64,000 bases of DNA from Erythrophleum ivorense (taxonomy: Eukaryota > Streptophyta > Magnoliopsida > Fabales > Fabaceae): NCBI GenBank assembly GCA_026724425.1, contig JAIUCV010000002.1:4469001-4533000 (forward strand). The letters are read 5' to 3'. Each line of letters opens with the position of its first letter. The first letter of the stretch is position 1. The notes beneath the pieces are model-generated. The model saw only the letters and a program-made list of their open reading frames with translations. It ran no database searches and was not told the origin of the DNA. This document shows, in pieces, positions 1-12,063 of this stretch. A program made the translations under genes and the position numbers.

Positions 1-34
<34 letters not shown>
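1..34. repeat. (CA)n microsatellite at window edge
   Basis: An uninterrupted CA dinucleotide run opens the window and probably continues to the left. It has no coding capacity. Confidence 0.95.
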
Positions 35-37
<3 letters not shown>

Positions 38-1635
38 CAGGTAGAGTAAAATAGGTATACACTATATTCTTAGACTCTCAAAATACTCATAAAATTTCTT
101 ATAATTATACTCAAATAAAGATATTTTACAAATATCCATAAAAGTATAGTTATTTTGATTATCCATGATTCTTGTGCTTGGATATACAAATTTACCAATG
201 ATTATTTGTCATACATGATTTAATGAGTGTTAGCTTTTATGCATTCATGTTATTTTGCACATTTTTGTTAAGAAATAGATGTTTAGTGTTCTAATTAAAT
301 TTAAGATAAATATGACTAATTATAGGGAAAATGTGTATAAATAGGACATATAGCTCCATATACTCAAGTTCCTATGTAGATGACAAATTGACTTAATTTT
401 AGTTAAATTGCAAATTATTCGTACTTTGGCTATTATTGTACCTTGTAAATACAAGAAAAATTAAATTAGAGTCATCTTGGAGTAAAACCACTAAAAATTT
501 ATAGTTTAAAAGCTTTAAAATGAGAGTTTTAACAACCATGCATTGAAATTGCAACCTTAGGAACCAAAGATGCAACTTCATTCAATCATCAAATGTGGCT
601 TTGTCTAGAGAGCATTGGCACTGCAACTTTAGAAAACCAAGTCACGACACCATTCACATATATTAGAATGTTATGTTTTTTGCCCTACTTTAACATTTTC
701 CTTATCCATTCACTGATCGTCATCATTCTAGGTTTGTTGGAGGCTAAAGGAGAGCTTAGGAGTGCATTTTGGAGCAAAGGAGTGATAGGGCTTGAAGATT
801 AAAGGGAGGACAAGCATCCACACTTAGTTTTCTATCCTTTACCTCTTCCCTTTGCATTTTTTTTATGTTTCTGATTTCTACTCCTATTTTGTTGATGAAT
901 AATTTTGTAATCAGTAGCTAAACTCCTTGATTTAAGATTATTATGAACCCTTATATGAATTAGAATTTGTTTACCTCTTACTTGTGATTAATGGTGGATA
1001 TATATATATATATACACATATGTTGATTCAACCCTATGCTTCTTATTTTCTAATTGATTGGCCAACTTTTGAAATGATGTGGTATTTTGTTTAAACTTGA
1101 AAAAGGGATAGTGGAATTAAATCTTGAGTTAAGTTGTGTGATTGCTTGGTTTGGGGTTGTGCTTGTATGATTGCTTGGTTGATTTCATAAGGGATTGTGA
1201 AATTAATTAGGACCATGCCTATTTGGGATTTGAAAAAATATTTATAAGTAAAATTGAACTCTAGATTAGCGTATAACACCATTAAGAGGGTTAAATTGTG
1301 TCTTTAGGAAATATCTGGGGGATCAATAATCTTAAATTTCTCTAGTTACCCAATAATTCAAAATTAGTTTTGTTTTCTAATTATGCATAACAAATAGTTT
1401 ATAGTTACTTTCCAAACACGCATATGTATATTTGATTCACTTAATTTAAGTTAAAATATAAATTTAGATATTTGACCAATTTTGACAATAATAAAAAATT
1501 TTACTCATCATTTTATTACTTATACAATATCCATTTATATGCATACACGGTAGCGCAACAGGCACATTATATTAAAGTTCACGATAATTTGCATGTGGCT
1601 TGGTAGAATTTGTGGATGACGAGGTAGATTCTGGT

Positions 1636-1667
<32 letters not shown>

Positions 1668-2445
1668 AAAATATATTGATGGTTCGATCGGATTTTATTG
1701 ATATCAGTTCAGAGACTCTTGAAAGTCTGCCACTGCCATGTTCCCTGCAAGCAGTGAGTTGTAGGAAAATTGCAACCCAAAATGTCGACTAATAGTCCCC
1801 CATTCCGGTCTATTCCGACGAGAATTAATTAATAAAGACACTATTTGACGTTAGTATCACCACTCGTAAACTAATAAAAGATGAACAAATGATGTAAATG
1901 CGGGGCCCATTTTAAAGTTAAACCTACTAAAAGTCGTTTCTCTAAATGACTTTGCAAGACAAAAATTTTGTAATATTTATAAAACAATCTCATTTAATAA
2001 ATGTAAAGAGTATGTATTGTCCCTCTTCTTATTTATTTAGCAATTAGTTCTTCTTCCAATAAATAAATATATATATATATAGTAAATAATTAGTATCATT
2101 ATAAATAAATATAAAAATAAGTAATAACATATAATGTAAAATGATAATCATAATTTAATATAATTTAAATTTGAATTATTTGGTATTTATTATAGAAATT
2201 ATTTAACTTTATTACAATGTGATTAGGTTTTAAAACTTATTGGGCGGCTTTTTTCAAACTATAAATATTAATATCCAAATGCTAGTCCAATCAATGAATT
2301 AAATATGTCAGTTTGAATTTTAAAATATTCAATTTTTATTTGAAGAAAACATTAGTTCGGTACAGGGATAGTTTTTACTAGTTTTTAAAATGCTGGTCCA
2401 ATCAATAATTTACTAGTTTTTACGGGTCAAAAATGATAATTTTGA
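35..2445. other. AT-rich intergenic DNA, no gene recognised
   Basis: No exon-like open frame or known domain was seen. The stretch holds short TA microsatellites near 990-1013, 1637-1661 and 2069-2082. Short frames at 399-581, 593-802 and 1091-1282 have no recognisable family, splice context or protein-like composition. The region is probably old degraded repeat DNA. Confidence 0.6.
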
Positions 2446-2452
2446 GAGAATT

Positions 2453-3331
2453 ACTACAAAAAGTTGTCTTCATTAATTTTCAACGGTTAAATTTTTTCAG
2501 TAACTAAGATACGTCATTTGGTTGTGGCATATATATTGGTGACCATAAAATCATCTGATTAATAATCTTTTGAGCTTATATATGATTATAAACGAAGAGA
2601 GCTGAATGAAAATGAAATGCTATTAGAAGCGCTATAGAAATTAAAGAGAATATATGAGCAACTCATATAAAAGATTGAAACAACTAAATGCAGGAGAAGC
2701 ATACGTTTGCAGTCTAGCAAATGACTTCCATTGACGATGCAAATGTGACTGGCCTTTCAATTTTATTAAGAATTCCATCTCATCCCAATCAATTTCAGAA
2801 GTAAAATATGCAGATCCAGAGGGAAAATGGAGATCGAGAGGGAGATGTAGGACGGACCTAAAATCGCGGACTGGTGTGGGTTTCATTTTAAAAGAGGGTA
2901 ATTGCCAGTGTGGGTTTCCCCAGCGAGTCGTTGCCAGTGTTGTGAGGGCTGTGCTATGTAAATGGGTGAGGAGAGCAAGGAGATCTGAGATTCAGAATGA
3001 GTGGGGGTTGAGAGTTTTTAGAAAGGGTCTAATTGCCGTTTTTCTAAACCGCAATTAGGCTTTTGAGCCTGATTGTTATTTTAAAAAATTGCAATTAAAA
3101 CAAAGATTTAATTGTGACTTTTAAAAATCGCGGATAGAATAAGACATAACTCTGATTCTTTAACCATAGTTAAATCATAAAGCCTAATTGCGGTTGTGTT
3201 AAAACTACAATTAGCTAAGTTATAAAATTTAAGGGCAGTTAATTATAAAAATTATTATTAAGTCATTCTTAACTGCAATTTTTTTTAACCGTGATTAAAT
3301 AATTGCAGCTAAATTCCTATTTTTCACTAGT
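2453..3331. mobile_element. Possible CACTA-like transposon remnant
   Basis: The right part (3030-3331) is dense in short motifs in both orientations related to AACCGCAATTAGGC, such as GCCTAATTGCGGTT and AACTGCAATT. It ends in TTTTTCACTAGTG at 3331. This resembles the subterminal repeats and terminus of CACTA elements. A TACTACAAAAAG motif at about 2453 could be the other end, with AAT next to both ends as a 3-bp duplication. The two ends are not clear inverted repeats, so the span is tentative and no transposase is seen. Confidence 0.35.
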
Positions 3332-3405
3332 GAATTCTAATTGGCTTGTTCTCAATATTCTAAGAGAAGAGAAGGGGGGGATCTAAGAGGTAGAGTTATA
3401 GTGAG

Positions 3406-6400
3406 TGTGAACACTGTATTTTATCCGAGCAAATTCAAAAATAATAACAAAATTAAATTAGCAAAAAATACAAAAAGGGGAAGAATCATTCAAAGGAAGT
3501 TTGAGAGAAATTGAGAAGGTTTTGAAATAATACAATTGAAAATTTTGAGAAAAATAGAAAATTAATATTTTCCAAAAAAAATAAAAAAGGGGAATTAAAA
3601 AGAAGAGAGAAAGAAAAATATATATATACATATATAAAAGAAGGAGGAAGCCCATGGAACCTACCAATTCAAGATGGCCCAACACCAAAAAAAAAACTAA
3701 ACTAAAGCAAACCAAAAAGAGCTCTAACCCAATTCCTCCCAACCCAAAAGCCCAAAAACTGGAAAGGAAAATGGGTTGAAAACCAAAGCAAAGAAAAGGA
3801 CAGAGGCCCACTTGTTCAGCCCGGTACCCTCCAACCTTAAGTCTGAAGCCCACACGCCTAAGACCATAGAAAAGAAAAAAAAAGGAAAATGAAATAAATA
3901 AATAAAAACCTAGCGTGGTCCCTCTGGTCCCCCCCCTCTGGCCTTCTCGCTCCCATACCCTCCAGCAGCAGTATTTCGCTCCCGTACCCTTCAGCAGCAG
4001 AGGATACAGCAAATGGAGAGGTGTAGGTAGAGAGCGGACGGCGTTAGCAGGAGAGGGAGATGAGTATTAGCGCTAAAGTGAGTGGAGCAGAGAGGGACAG
4101 TATAAGGGGGGACCATGCAGGGAGAAGGGGAAAGGCCTATAAAAATCGAGGGGAATTCGATGAAAAAGGGGGTTTTTTCTTTTCGGAGAGAAAAATTGAA
4201 GAGGGAGAGGTTGAAGCGAGTGATTCAGAAAATTTTGACTTAAAGGGAGAAACAGAGGGTTGTACAATGGAGAAATTTGGGGGATTTCTTCAAAGATTAA
4301 GAAAATAATAGAGGAAAAGGGGATACGCAGAGACTGAAAAATGGAGGCAAAGAGCAGTGAAAAAATTAACGTAGAGACACAGAGGAAAAAAAGGAAGGCA
4401 GAGCGAGAGGCTTGAGGGGAAAAATTTTCTGATTCAGAAAGAGAAGCAGCGCGAATGAGGTTCTTTAAGGAGGGATTTTCTTTTTGGATTGAAAAATAAC
4501 TGAGAGGGTAGAATCTAGCAAAAACAGAGAGATGATGGAATCGAAAGAGAGGCATAGGGGTTTTCGAAAATTGAAAGAGGGGAGGTTTCAAAAACCCAGT
4601 AATTGAGGAGCTGAGAATAAAAGAGGAGAAGCAGTCTGCGAGAGGAGAACAAAATATAAAGAGACAGAAGTAGAGAGTAAGAGAAGGAGATTTACCTTGG
4701 GATGCTTTCTGAGATTCAATGCAAGGGAGATTGAGACTGAGAGGGGATTTTACGGCTGAGGGCTTTCTGAGTTCTGCTAATACGGGGAATTGATTGATTC
4801 GGATGAAAGGAAGCAGGTTTGGCACAGCAGAAAAACGAGGTAAGCGCATCTGTGGTTTGGCAAAGAGAGTAAACTCACTAATGTATGTTTTCTTGCAGTT
4901 TGTATTTGTCTTTCATCTTCAAAAATCTGGGAATTATGTACTCTGTTTAAGGCTATTTGATTTGAATGCTGGGGACATTACTTATGATTAGATTATAGTT
5001 TGCTCTGTTATTGATATGAACTATTTTTGCTTCACAGCTATCATGATAATTCTAATTTAACTTCTTGTTGATGAATATTGGTTTGATCTGTGATGGCATT
5101 GGAATTGGGCTATAACATAATTGGATTTGAGTTAATGTTCGTGCCATTGATATAAGTTTGAATCTGGACGCTTGATTCCCAATCTGGCTTGCTGTACCAT
5201 GGTGTTATAATGAAATCGATTTTTTTTGGGTTAATGTTTATAATGGGATTCTGTCCCTAGTATAAAAAATCTGGGCTTAAATCTCTGTTGATGAACTTGA
5301 GCTGTCATGCTTAGCTTCTAATTTGGAATTTGGAAAAATCATAGTGCATCCTGCTACATAATAGGACATGAGTAATTTGAAAAATTTACACTGCTTGTCT
5401 TGTTTTAGGCAGCCAAAGAGTTTTGTGAGGAAGGATATATGGGTTTTCATGGTCTGGGTTTTATAAGGGATGCATTTTGTTGTGTTGACTTGTTGAGAAT
5501 GGCTCTAGATTTTGAATGAATCCTGACACTATTGCTGATTTGGATAAGATTGGATTGTGCATAGTAAAAAGGTCAAGTTTGAATAAGTAGATTAGGAAAT
5601 GGGATTGGGACACATGTGTAATTTGTGAATTAAAGGTATTCATTTATATGGTATGATTTGGTTTCACCAATAGCAACTTGTATGTAGCTTTAATGCATTC
5701 ACCTATGTTGGCATTCAGAATTCCAAATGCTGTACTTTCGAATCTGGAATTTTGATTGGCTTGAATCTTGATTTGCCATGAATTAGGAATTTAAGTTTTG
5801 AATGATGATCTATCTTTGCCTTTTTCCTTGACAAACTTCGGAGCTCCCTCAAGAGAGATATATAAGTAATTTGGTCCTACCAAATTGTGGAATATATTTT
5901 CAAAGGCACCTAAACTCTTGCAAAAATTTTTTTGTTGTGATATGAATTTAGATCTTGTGCATGATAATGCTTTTGGGTTTTTGAATTTTGGATTGGTTTT
6001 GAACTCAAAATTGTTTCATTGCATTTGTATATGGCTGCGTGAGTTGGTGGAGACTAAGTTAAATCGGTGGAAAGATTATTTGGGAGCTTCTCTGCTGCAG
6101 ACAAAGAAGATTGAGAATAGGAAAAAAAAGGTTCATTGACTCTTTATGTAGCTTCTTTTATCATTTCCTTCTTGTAATGAAAGTTGTATATAAAATATAA
6201 TGAATCATGAATGTACACAAATCACACACATTCACAAGTTAGTGTTTTGTGAATATTCTTTTTTCTCATTTTTGTTTTATCATGTCATTTCTTAGAATAG
6301 TCGTGTGGGATTCTTTATTCCCTCAGGCACATAGGAGCGGATCTAAGGATCATGTGAAGCAATAGGCTTCTTCAGTGTCCGTTAGAATAAATTTACACAT

Positions 6401-8085
6401 TTGGGTTTCAAAGGCCCGTATCAAATGCTTTTTTTAAAGAAAAAATAAAAAAAATAAAAAAAAATATATTTAAAAAAAAAAGATAAAGAGGATATTCAAA
6501 TTGAAAGGGGAAAAAAATTAAACGAACTTTTTGAATTTAGAAGTTAAATCTTAATAAACAATTTTTAAAGGAATAAAAGGATCAAACCAACAAAAAATTA
6601 AAAAATTAAAAAAATCATCATTTAAATGAACAAAAATAAATAATAATAATAATAAAATAAGATAAAGAAACAAAATTAATTCTATTTTTTGCAAATTAAA
6701 ATATACCAACTAATACTATTTTTTTTTTACTAAAGGTAAAAGTAATTTTTATTTTCTTTATCTTTTCACCTAAAAAAAAGGAAGAAACAGCACAAGAGCA
6801 ACAAAATTAAAATAAAAAAAAATAGAAAATCAAAAGAGAAAAAAAAAGAACAAAAAACAAACAAAAACAAACAAAAAATGATGAAAAATTAAAAATTAAA
6901 AATGTAAGAAAAGTAAAATTAAATTTATCTTTAACAAATCAAAACACATTAATCAATTTTAAAATTGTTTTATTTGTTAAAGAAAAAATTAATTTTGGCT
7001 TTCTTTTATCTTTTCACCAAAAAAAATGAAAAAAAGGTGAATTAAAAATAAAAAATAAACAAGGAAAAGAAAAGAAAAACAAGGAACAAAAAAAAACAAA
7101 AATAAAAATCAAACAAAAAATAAAAGAAAAACAAACAAAAAAACAGACACAAAACAAAGGAAAAAATTAATGAAACAAAACAAAAAAGACATAGAAAGAG
7201 AAAATAAAAAAATAAAAGATGATAAAAAGAAAAGAGAAAAAAGTTTGAAAATATAAAAAGACAGTAAAATTTATTTACTTTTAGCAAACTAAAACATATC
7301 AATCAATTTCAAAACCGTTTTATTTGTTAACAGAAAAAGTAATCTTTATTTTCTTTGTCTTTTCAAAAAAAAACAAACAAAGAATAAAAACCAAAAGTAA
7401 AAAACTAAAAGAAAAATAAAAATAAAAATAATCAAAAATTAAAAATCAAACAAAAATAAAAAAACAAAACAAAACAAAACATCAACCAAATACAGTCTCC
7501 GTTCGAACTACTTGGACTTTGATCCCTTTTATAGGGTACGTAGGTTCTAAATTTTTATCCTAAGTCAAATCCGCCCTTGTAAATAAATATTTTTACTAGT
7601 TTTATTTCTTTCATTTCTTTTCATCTTATTTTACTTTTTAATTTTATTCCTTTTTTTTAACTTATTTTACTCTTTGAATTCATTTCTGTTTTATTCTTAA
7701 TTTTCTTCCTTTTAATTCTATTTCCTTAAGTTTTTCTTTCTGCTTTGCATGTAATTTGTTAGGGAGAATTAGAATAAAACAGAGGCTATATTAATTTTTG
7801 CACAACTGATTTAGGGTAACCGTTCTCAGTAACGGGTATAGTGGGGTGCCTAACACCTTCCCCATTCACAATCGACTCCCGAATCCAAATCTGGTTTGTA
7901 GACTATTTTTTCAAACCAAAAAGATTTTTTTTAAATTTTACCTTTTAAAAAATTAAAATTTTGGTGGCGACTCCTGAACTTATTATTTTATTTTAATTTT
8001 GAATTCAGTTTTCGATTTTATTAAAAATTAAATTTTTTTCTGTATTTCATAAAGGCGCCACACAGTCGTATATTTGGATGTGACA
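3406..8085 (+). mobile_element. Solo LTR, Ogre/Tat-like Ty3/gypsy
   Basis: The segment starts TGTGAACAC and ends GATGTGACA. It is flanked by GTGAG (3401-3405) and ATGAG (8086-8090), a 5-bp target duplication with one mismatch. Near its end are phrases familiar from long plant Ogre/Tat LTRs: GTGGGGTGCCTAACACC (about 7841) and GGTGGCGACTCC (about 7963). No primer-binding site, gag or pol follows 8085, so this looks like a solo LTR left by LTR-LTR recombination. About 4.7 kb is very long, as expected for this group. Frames inside (3458-4012 and 4073-4849, minus) have no known domain. Confidence 0.65.
6430..7490 (+). repeat. A-rich diverged tandem array inside the LTR
   Basis: About 1 kb in which the plus strand is almost only A with some G, C and T. 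A T-rich block of the form AACANATNAATCAATTT...TTATTTGTTAA...TTTTCTTTNTCTTTTCA recurs at about 6690-6770, 6935-7020 and 7284-7365, separated by A/AAC/AAG-rich linkers. This is a degenerate tandem repeat with spacing of roughly 250-350 bp. Confidence 0.6.
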
Positions 8086-8352
8086 ATGAGAAATTAGAAG
8101 TAATGACTAGTGATTAGAAGAACTCTGTACTAAGGTTCTGCACAGCAAGCAGCAAAATTAATTCCTACAGTAACAACCACTAAGGTTATTTATTTATGCA
8201 TGAACGGTCGGGGATACATATATAATATATTACAGGCACGCGAACATAGGCAAACTCCCAAGTGTCCCCCTAATTAGTAGCAAAGCAAGGCCCATGTGCT
8301 AATATTATGGCAAAATACAAAACCCCACACAAGCCAAATCTACTAGTAGAAA

Positions 8353-9895
8353 CTAGAAAGTGGTATTTTTGTAAGACTCAATTAACCTGAGGTAAGGATA
8401 GGTGGCAGCCGCACCAGCAGCTATGGTCTTTGAAGCTAAAGCCAAATTGATATCATTTGCTATTTTTTGTGCATCAAGAGAAACGCCTTCTAATCCTCTT
8501 GCCGCAAACCCAGCACAGTATAAGCCATTTTCTCCCTTCCAGTGATTTGGATAATCTCGTTTAGGCATTCCATTCTCATTAAACAGCTCTTTGTAATCCT
8601 GTATTAATGATTAAGGTGAAATAAATAACAGTCAATTAGTGTCAGGCATATAAGACAAAATGATAATATTACATATCAAGCATGCACACCTTGAGCCAGT
8701 TCAATACAGTGCTTCTATATCCCGTAGCAAAGAGTATGACATCAAATTCAGCTTGCGTTCCATCTACAAACTCAACCACCTTGTCTTTCTTGATGCTTGA
8801 TATGGCTGGAAAAACCTAGACATCAACTTGATAGCTATAGTTAGGGAAAGAGATTAAATGAATTTATTGGTGCTAATCAAATTTATATATATTCTCTCCA
8901 TATATAGTTAATACCTTTATTTTGTCTTCCTTGATCCTATCGACGCAACCCACATCAATGGTAGGGGAACGACCCGTGGTGATTTTCAGAACAAAAGGTC
9001 CTTCCTTTGGCCTGTTCAGCCCATACTTGGACATATCTCCGTACATCAGTTTGCTCAACACTAGCATTAGTCTGTCCACCTTTTCCACTCCAATGTATTT
9101 CAGTAGATGCATTCCCACCATCACCATTTCTTTAGTCATAATATGTACCTAATTAAACAAACCCAAACATTAGACAATATACAATAGAAAATTTTAAGAA
9201 TTAAGATATTAATGTTACATTCATGTGCAAAAATTATGTATGATGATGACGATGATGATAACTACCGGGCTTCTAACAACAATGGAGGTATTGACACCCC
9301 AATTGGTGAGATCATAAGCGATCTCCAGTCCGGAATTCCCAGCACCAACAACCAACACATTTTTGTTGTACCATTCTCTTCCATTCAGATAATTTTTAGA
9401 ATGCATGCACTCTCCTTCAAAGTCATCTAGCCCTTTCACCTTGGGAATGTACCCTTGGCTATTCTCACCGGTGGCAACCACCAGAAAGTCTGAAATATAA
9501 ACCTCAGAAGCATCGGACGGCTTGTTGGCGATGACCCTCCATTTCCCGTCGTTCTCCGCCAGCATCGCTGTTTCCACTGTCCGGTTGTAGCTAACACTGA
9601 TCTTGAAATGGGACACGTACTTGTCCAAGTAACGCAAGAAGTCAATTCTAGGAACAAAGGTGGGTGCATCAGAAGGAAAGGGCATATGGGGAAGGTCACA
9701 AAATTGTTTGGCCAAGTGAAGCTTCAAGCGATCATAGGTTCGTTTCCTCCAAAGAGGTGCATGGCAATCTTCTTTCTCTAGGACAATGTTGGGGATGGAA
9801 AGCCTGTTAAGGCATGCTGAGGTGGCTAGGCCTGCAGGACCTGCACCCACTATCACAACGATCACTTCCTTTTCCATGGGAATGATACTTTGCAT
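8353..9895 (-). CDS. YUC11: YUCCA flavin monooxygenase (YUC10/YUC11-like)
   Basis: Predicted indole-3-pyruvate monooxygenase, the NADPH- and FAD-dependent last step of tryptophan-derived auxin synthesis. Four exons join in frame to 411 aa: 9895-9266, 9148-8915, 8815-8690 and 8598-8353 (TAG), all GT-AG. Visible motifs are the FAD-binding GAGPAG (residues 17-22), ATGEN (141-145), the NADPH-binding GAGNSG (184-189), FATGY (317-321) and the C-terminal signature HWKGENGLYCAGF. N-terminal wording (PAGLATSACLNRL, YDRLKLHLAKQFC, LPHMPFPS) places it in the YUC10/YUC11 clade; the choice between the two is from memory. The ATG at 9877 (MEKEV) fits family starts as well as that at 9895. The C-terminus has about 25 residues beyond the usual end. 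No disabling change was seen. Confidence 0.9.
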
Positions 9896-10151
9896 CTCTA
9901 ATTGGTGGCTCAGAGTTTCACTTGGTTGGCTTAATTTCTTGTGTTGTACTGCTAAGGAGTTGCTATATAAGTAGGCAGTGATGGAAAGCGCTCAGTTGCC
10001 ACGACGACGATGAGTTGCCATGCAATGATATGCCTTATTTTGTTATTTATTTTGCTCACGCTCATGTGGCAACAATCTAAAGAGTCAAAGTCACAAGGTG
10101 GGGAATTTCTGACCGAGAAGAAAACATAAAAGAGAAACAAACCGCTTTCCA

Positions 10152-10522
10152 TATGGTCAAAGAAATTAAAAGCTATAATAGACCATTAATAATCTTCTAG
10201 ATTGGATTTGTTAATTTTACACAGTTTGTTGAGATACTTTTGAAGAAACGTATTGAACTAAAAATTAAATTTACAATCCCATCCCTTTTATATATGAAAA
10301 AAATATTTTAAAAAATAACATTCATTAATATATATTTAATTTGTAATCTTCAATTTTAAGCCAATTGCTCAAATTCTTCCTTGGGCTTAGGTCACGGGAG
10401 CAAGGTAATAAAAACTCCTAGTTCAAGCAATGGTTACAAATTTTCAATCTAAAAAAGCATACAAATAGTTAAATCTATTATTTAAGTTAAAGTTCAAATA
10501 ATTAATTATAGCTTTAACATAC
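10152..10522. other. Intergenic, upstream of YUCCA
   Basis: AT-rich sequence between the YUCCA start region and the first copy of the duplicated segment. It probably holds the YUCCA promoter, but no individual element can be asserted. Confidence 0.4.
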
Positions 10523-10944
10523 TTTTTTACAACACTCCAAATTTTTTTAATGATTATTACAGCACAATATTATTATAATTACTTTAGTTACAACTATGCG
10601 AGTATGCGCGCAGTTAATATATGTGTGTGTGTGTGTGTGTGTGTGTTCAACCACCTAATGGAATACAGTAAATTTCTTCTGGCTTGTGGGAGGAGGATAT
10701 TAATAACAGCCCTGTTTTGGGGAGGGAATCCCTCTACTATGCTCTCTGTTCTGATCTCATTATATTGAGGAAGAATATGTCTCGCATACTCCCGTCAATG
10801 TATCGTTACACTAACTATTGGTATTATCGTGGGAATGGACATGCATGGGAGAGAGTTTTGTGAGAATCTGAAGTAGTTGGGAAGGCCAAGTTCCGAGCAA
10901 AATGGCCTTAAACGTTAACTGTGAACTCAATCACGCCATTTAGG
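10523..10944 (+). repeat. Direct repeat, copy 1 (~420 bp)
   Basis: Nearly identical to 20819-21227 in the same orientation. Shared text runs from TTTTTTACAACACT to CTCAATCACGCCATTTAGG and includes GAGTATGCGCGCAGTTAAT and GGAATGGACATGCATGGGAG. This copy carries a (TG)n tract at 10620-10646 where copy 2 has (AT)n. No open frame is conserved between the copies, so it is probably a non-coding dispersed repeat of unknown class. Confidence 0.85.
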
Positions 10945-11440
10945 GAGAACCCCAGTTTTCTTCGCTCGCCGACAGACAACCTCTTCATCTCTGAACCTCT
11001 AACGCCTTCAAACTATGCTGCAATCCTCACCATCCCTACTCCTTCACTTAAAATATTAACTGGCTAGTTGCGATTTGTACCTAGAGAAACTCACTCTATA
11101 CAAAAATATGTAACTATATCTGAGATATTTATATACGAAGATTCTAAATTAATGAGAGTTTTTTTTATGATTATTATTTTGCGCTTTTATAATCACTATT
11201 CAAATGTGTGCGAACAAAGGTATACATGTATGTAACTTATTGATTGTTTTCAATTTTCAGACATAATAATCCTGGTCTTTCGATTTAAAAAATAAAAAAT
11301 AAAAAGACAATGTAGGAATCTTTTGCAGCTAAAGCAGTTTTGGGAACCGAATGTGGACTCAAGGAGTAATTAGAGAAGGGGATGCAAACTTTACATAGAC
11401 TATTCCGATATGCATGATAAAGGTCTCAAGTTTCTCTCCT

Positions 11441-11488
<48 letters not shown>

Positions 11489-12031
11489 CATTTGGTGTAA
11501 TAAGTGTAACTGACCTTTTTTATTGTTTTGTTTTTGCTATTACAAAAAAAAAAAAATGAAAAGAGGCTCAATGTTTGAGAGTGGAGAGATAGTAGAATGG
11601 AGAGAAGTTGCATTCATGATAAAGATGAGGCATTCACGGAAGAAAAAAAAAATGTAAATATCATTTTTAATTTCATGTTTTTTGATTAAAATATAATAAG
11701 TGGATAATTTTTATAATTTAATATTATATACTAAGACCAACCTTGTAAAATAATTTCATATATTATGTTTTTATTGAAAAATTTGATAACATATATTTAA
11801 GGAGATTAATCTAACTATTTTATTGTCATAATTTTAAGTGCATTATCAATGAATAATTTGGTTTTGCCAACAACCGAGTAAAAACTAAAATGGATGAGCC
11901 CCATGCAGAGGGACCAAGAAAAAATTAAAAACATTGTAGATCCCACATAAATAACAAAAAGGAAAAAAAGCCACATCATGAAATAGTAAAAGAACAATAA
12001 ATGAATAGTAAATAAATAGTAATTCAAAACT

Positions 12032-12063
<32 letters not shown>

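Noticed and set aside
3458..4012. 184-codon minus-strand frame
   Set aside because: Low-complexity Phe/Leu/Gly product of A/AG-rich LTR sequence; no family.
4073..4849. 258-codon minus-strand frame
   Set aside because: It lies inside the solo LTR, is antisense to purine-rich sequence, and is Ser/Phe/Leu-biased with no domain.
7042..7302. 86-codon Phe-rich frame
   Set aside because: A by-product of the A-rich tandem array; composition is not protein-like.
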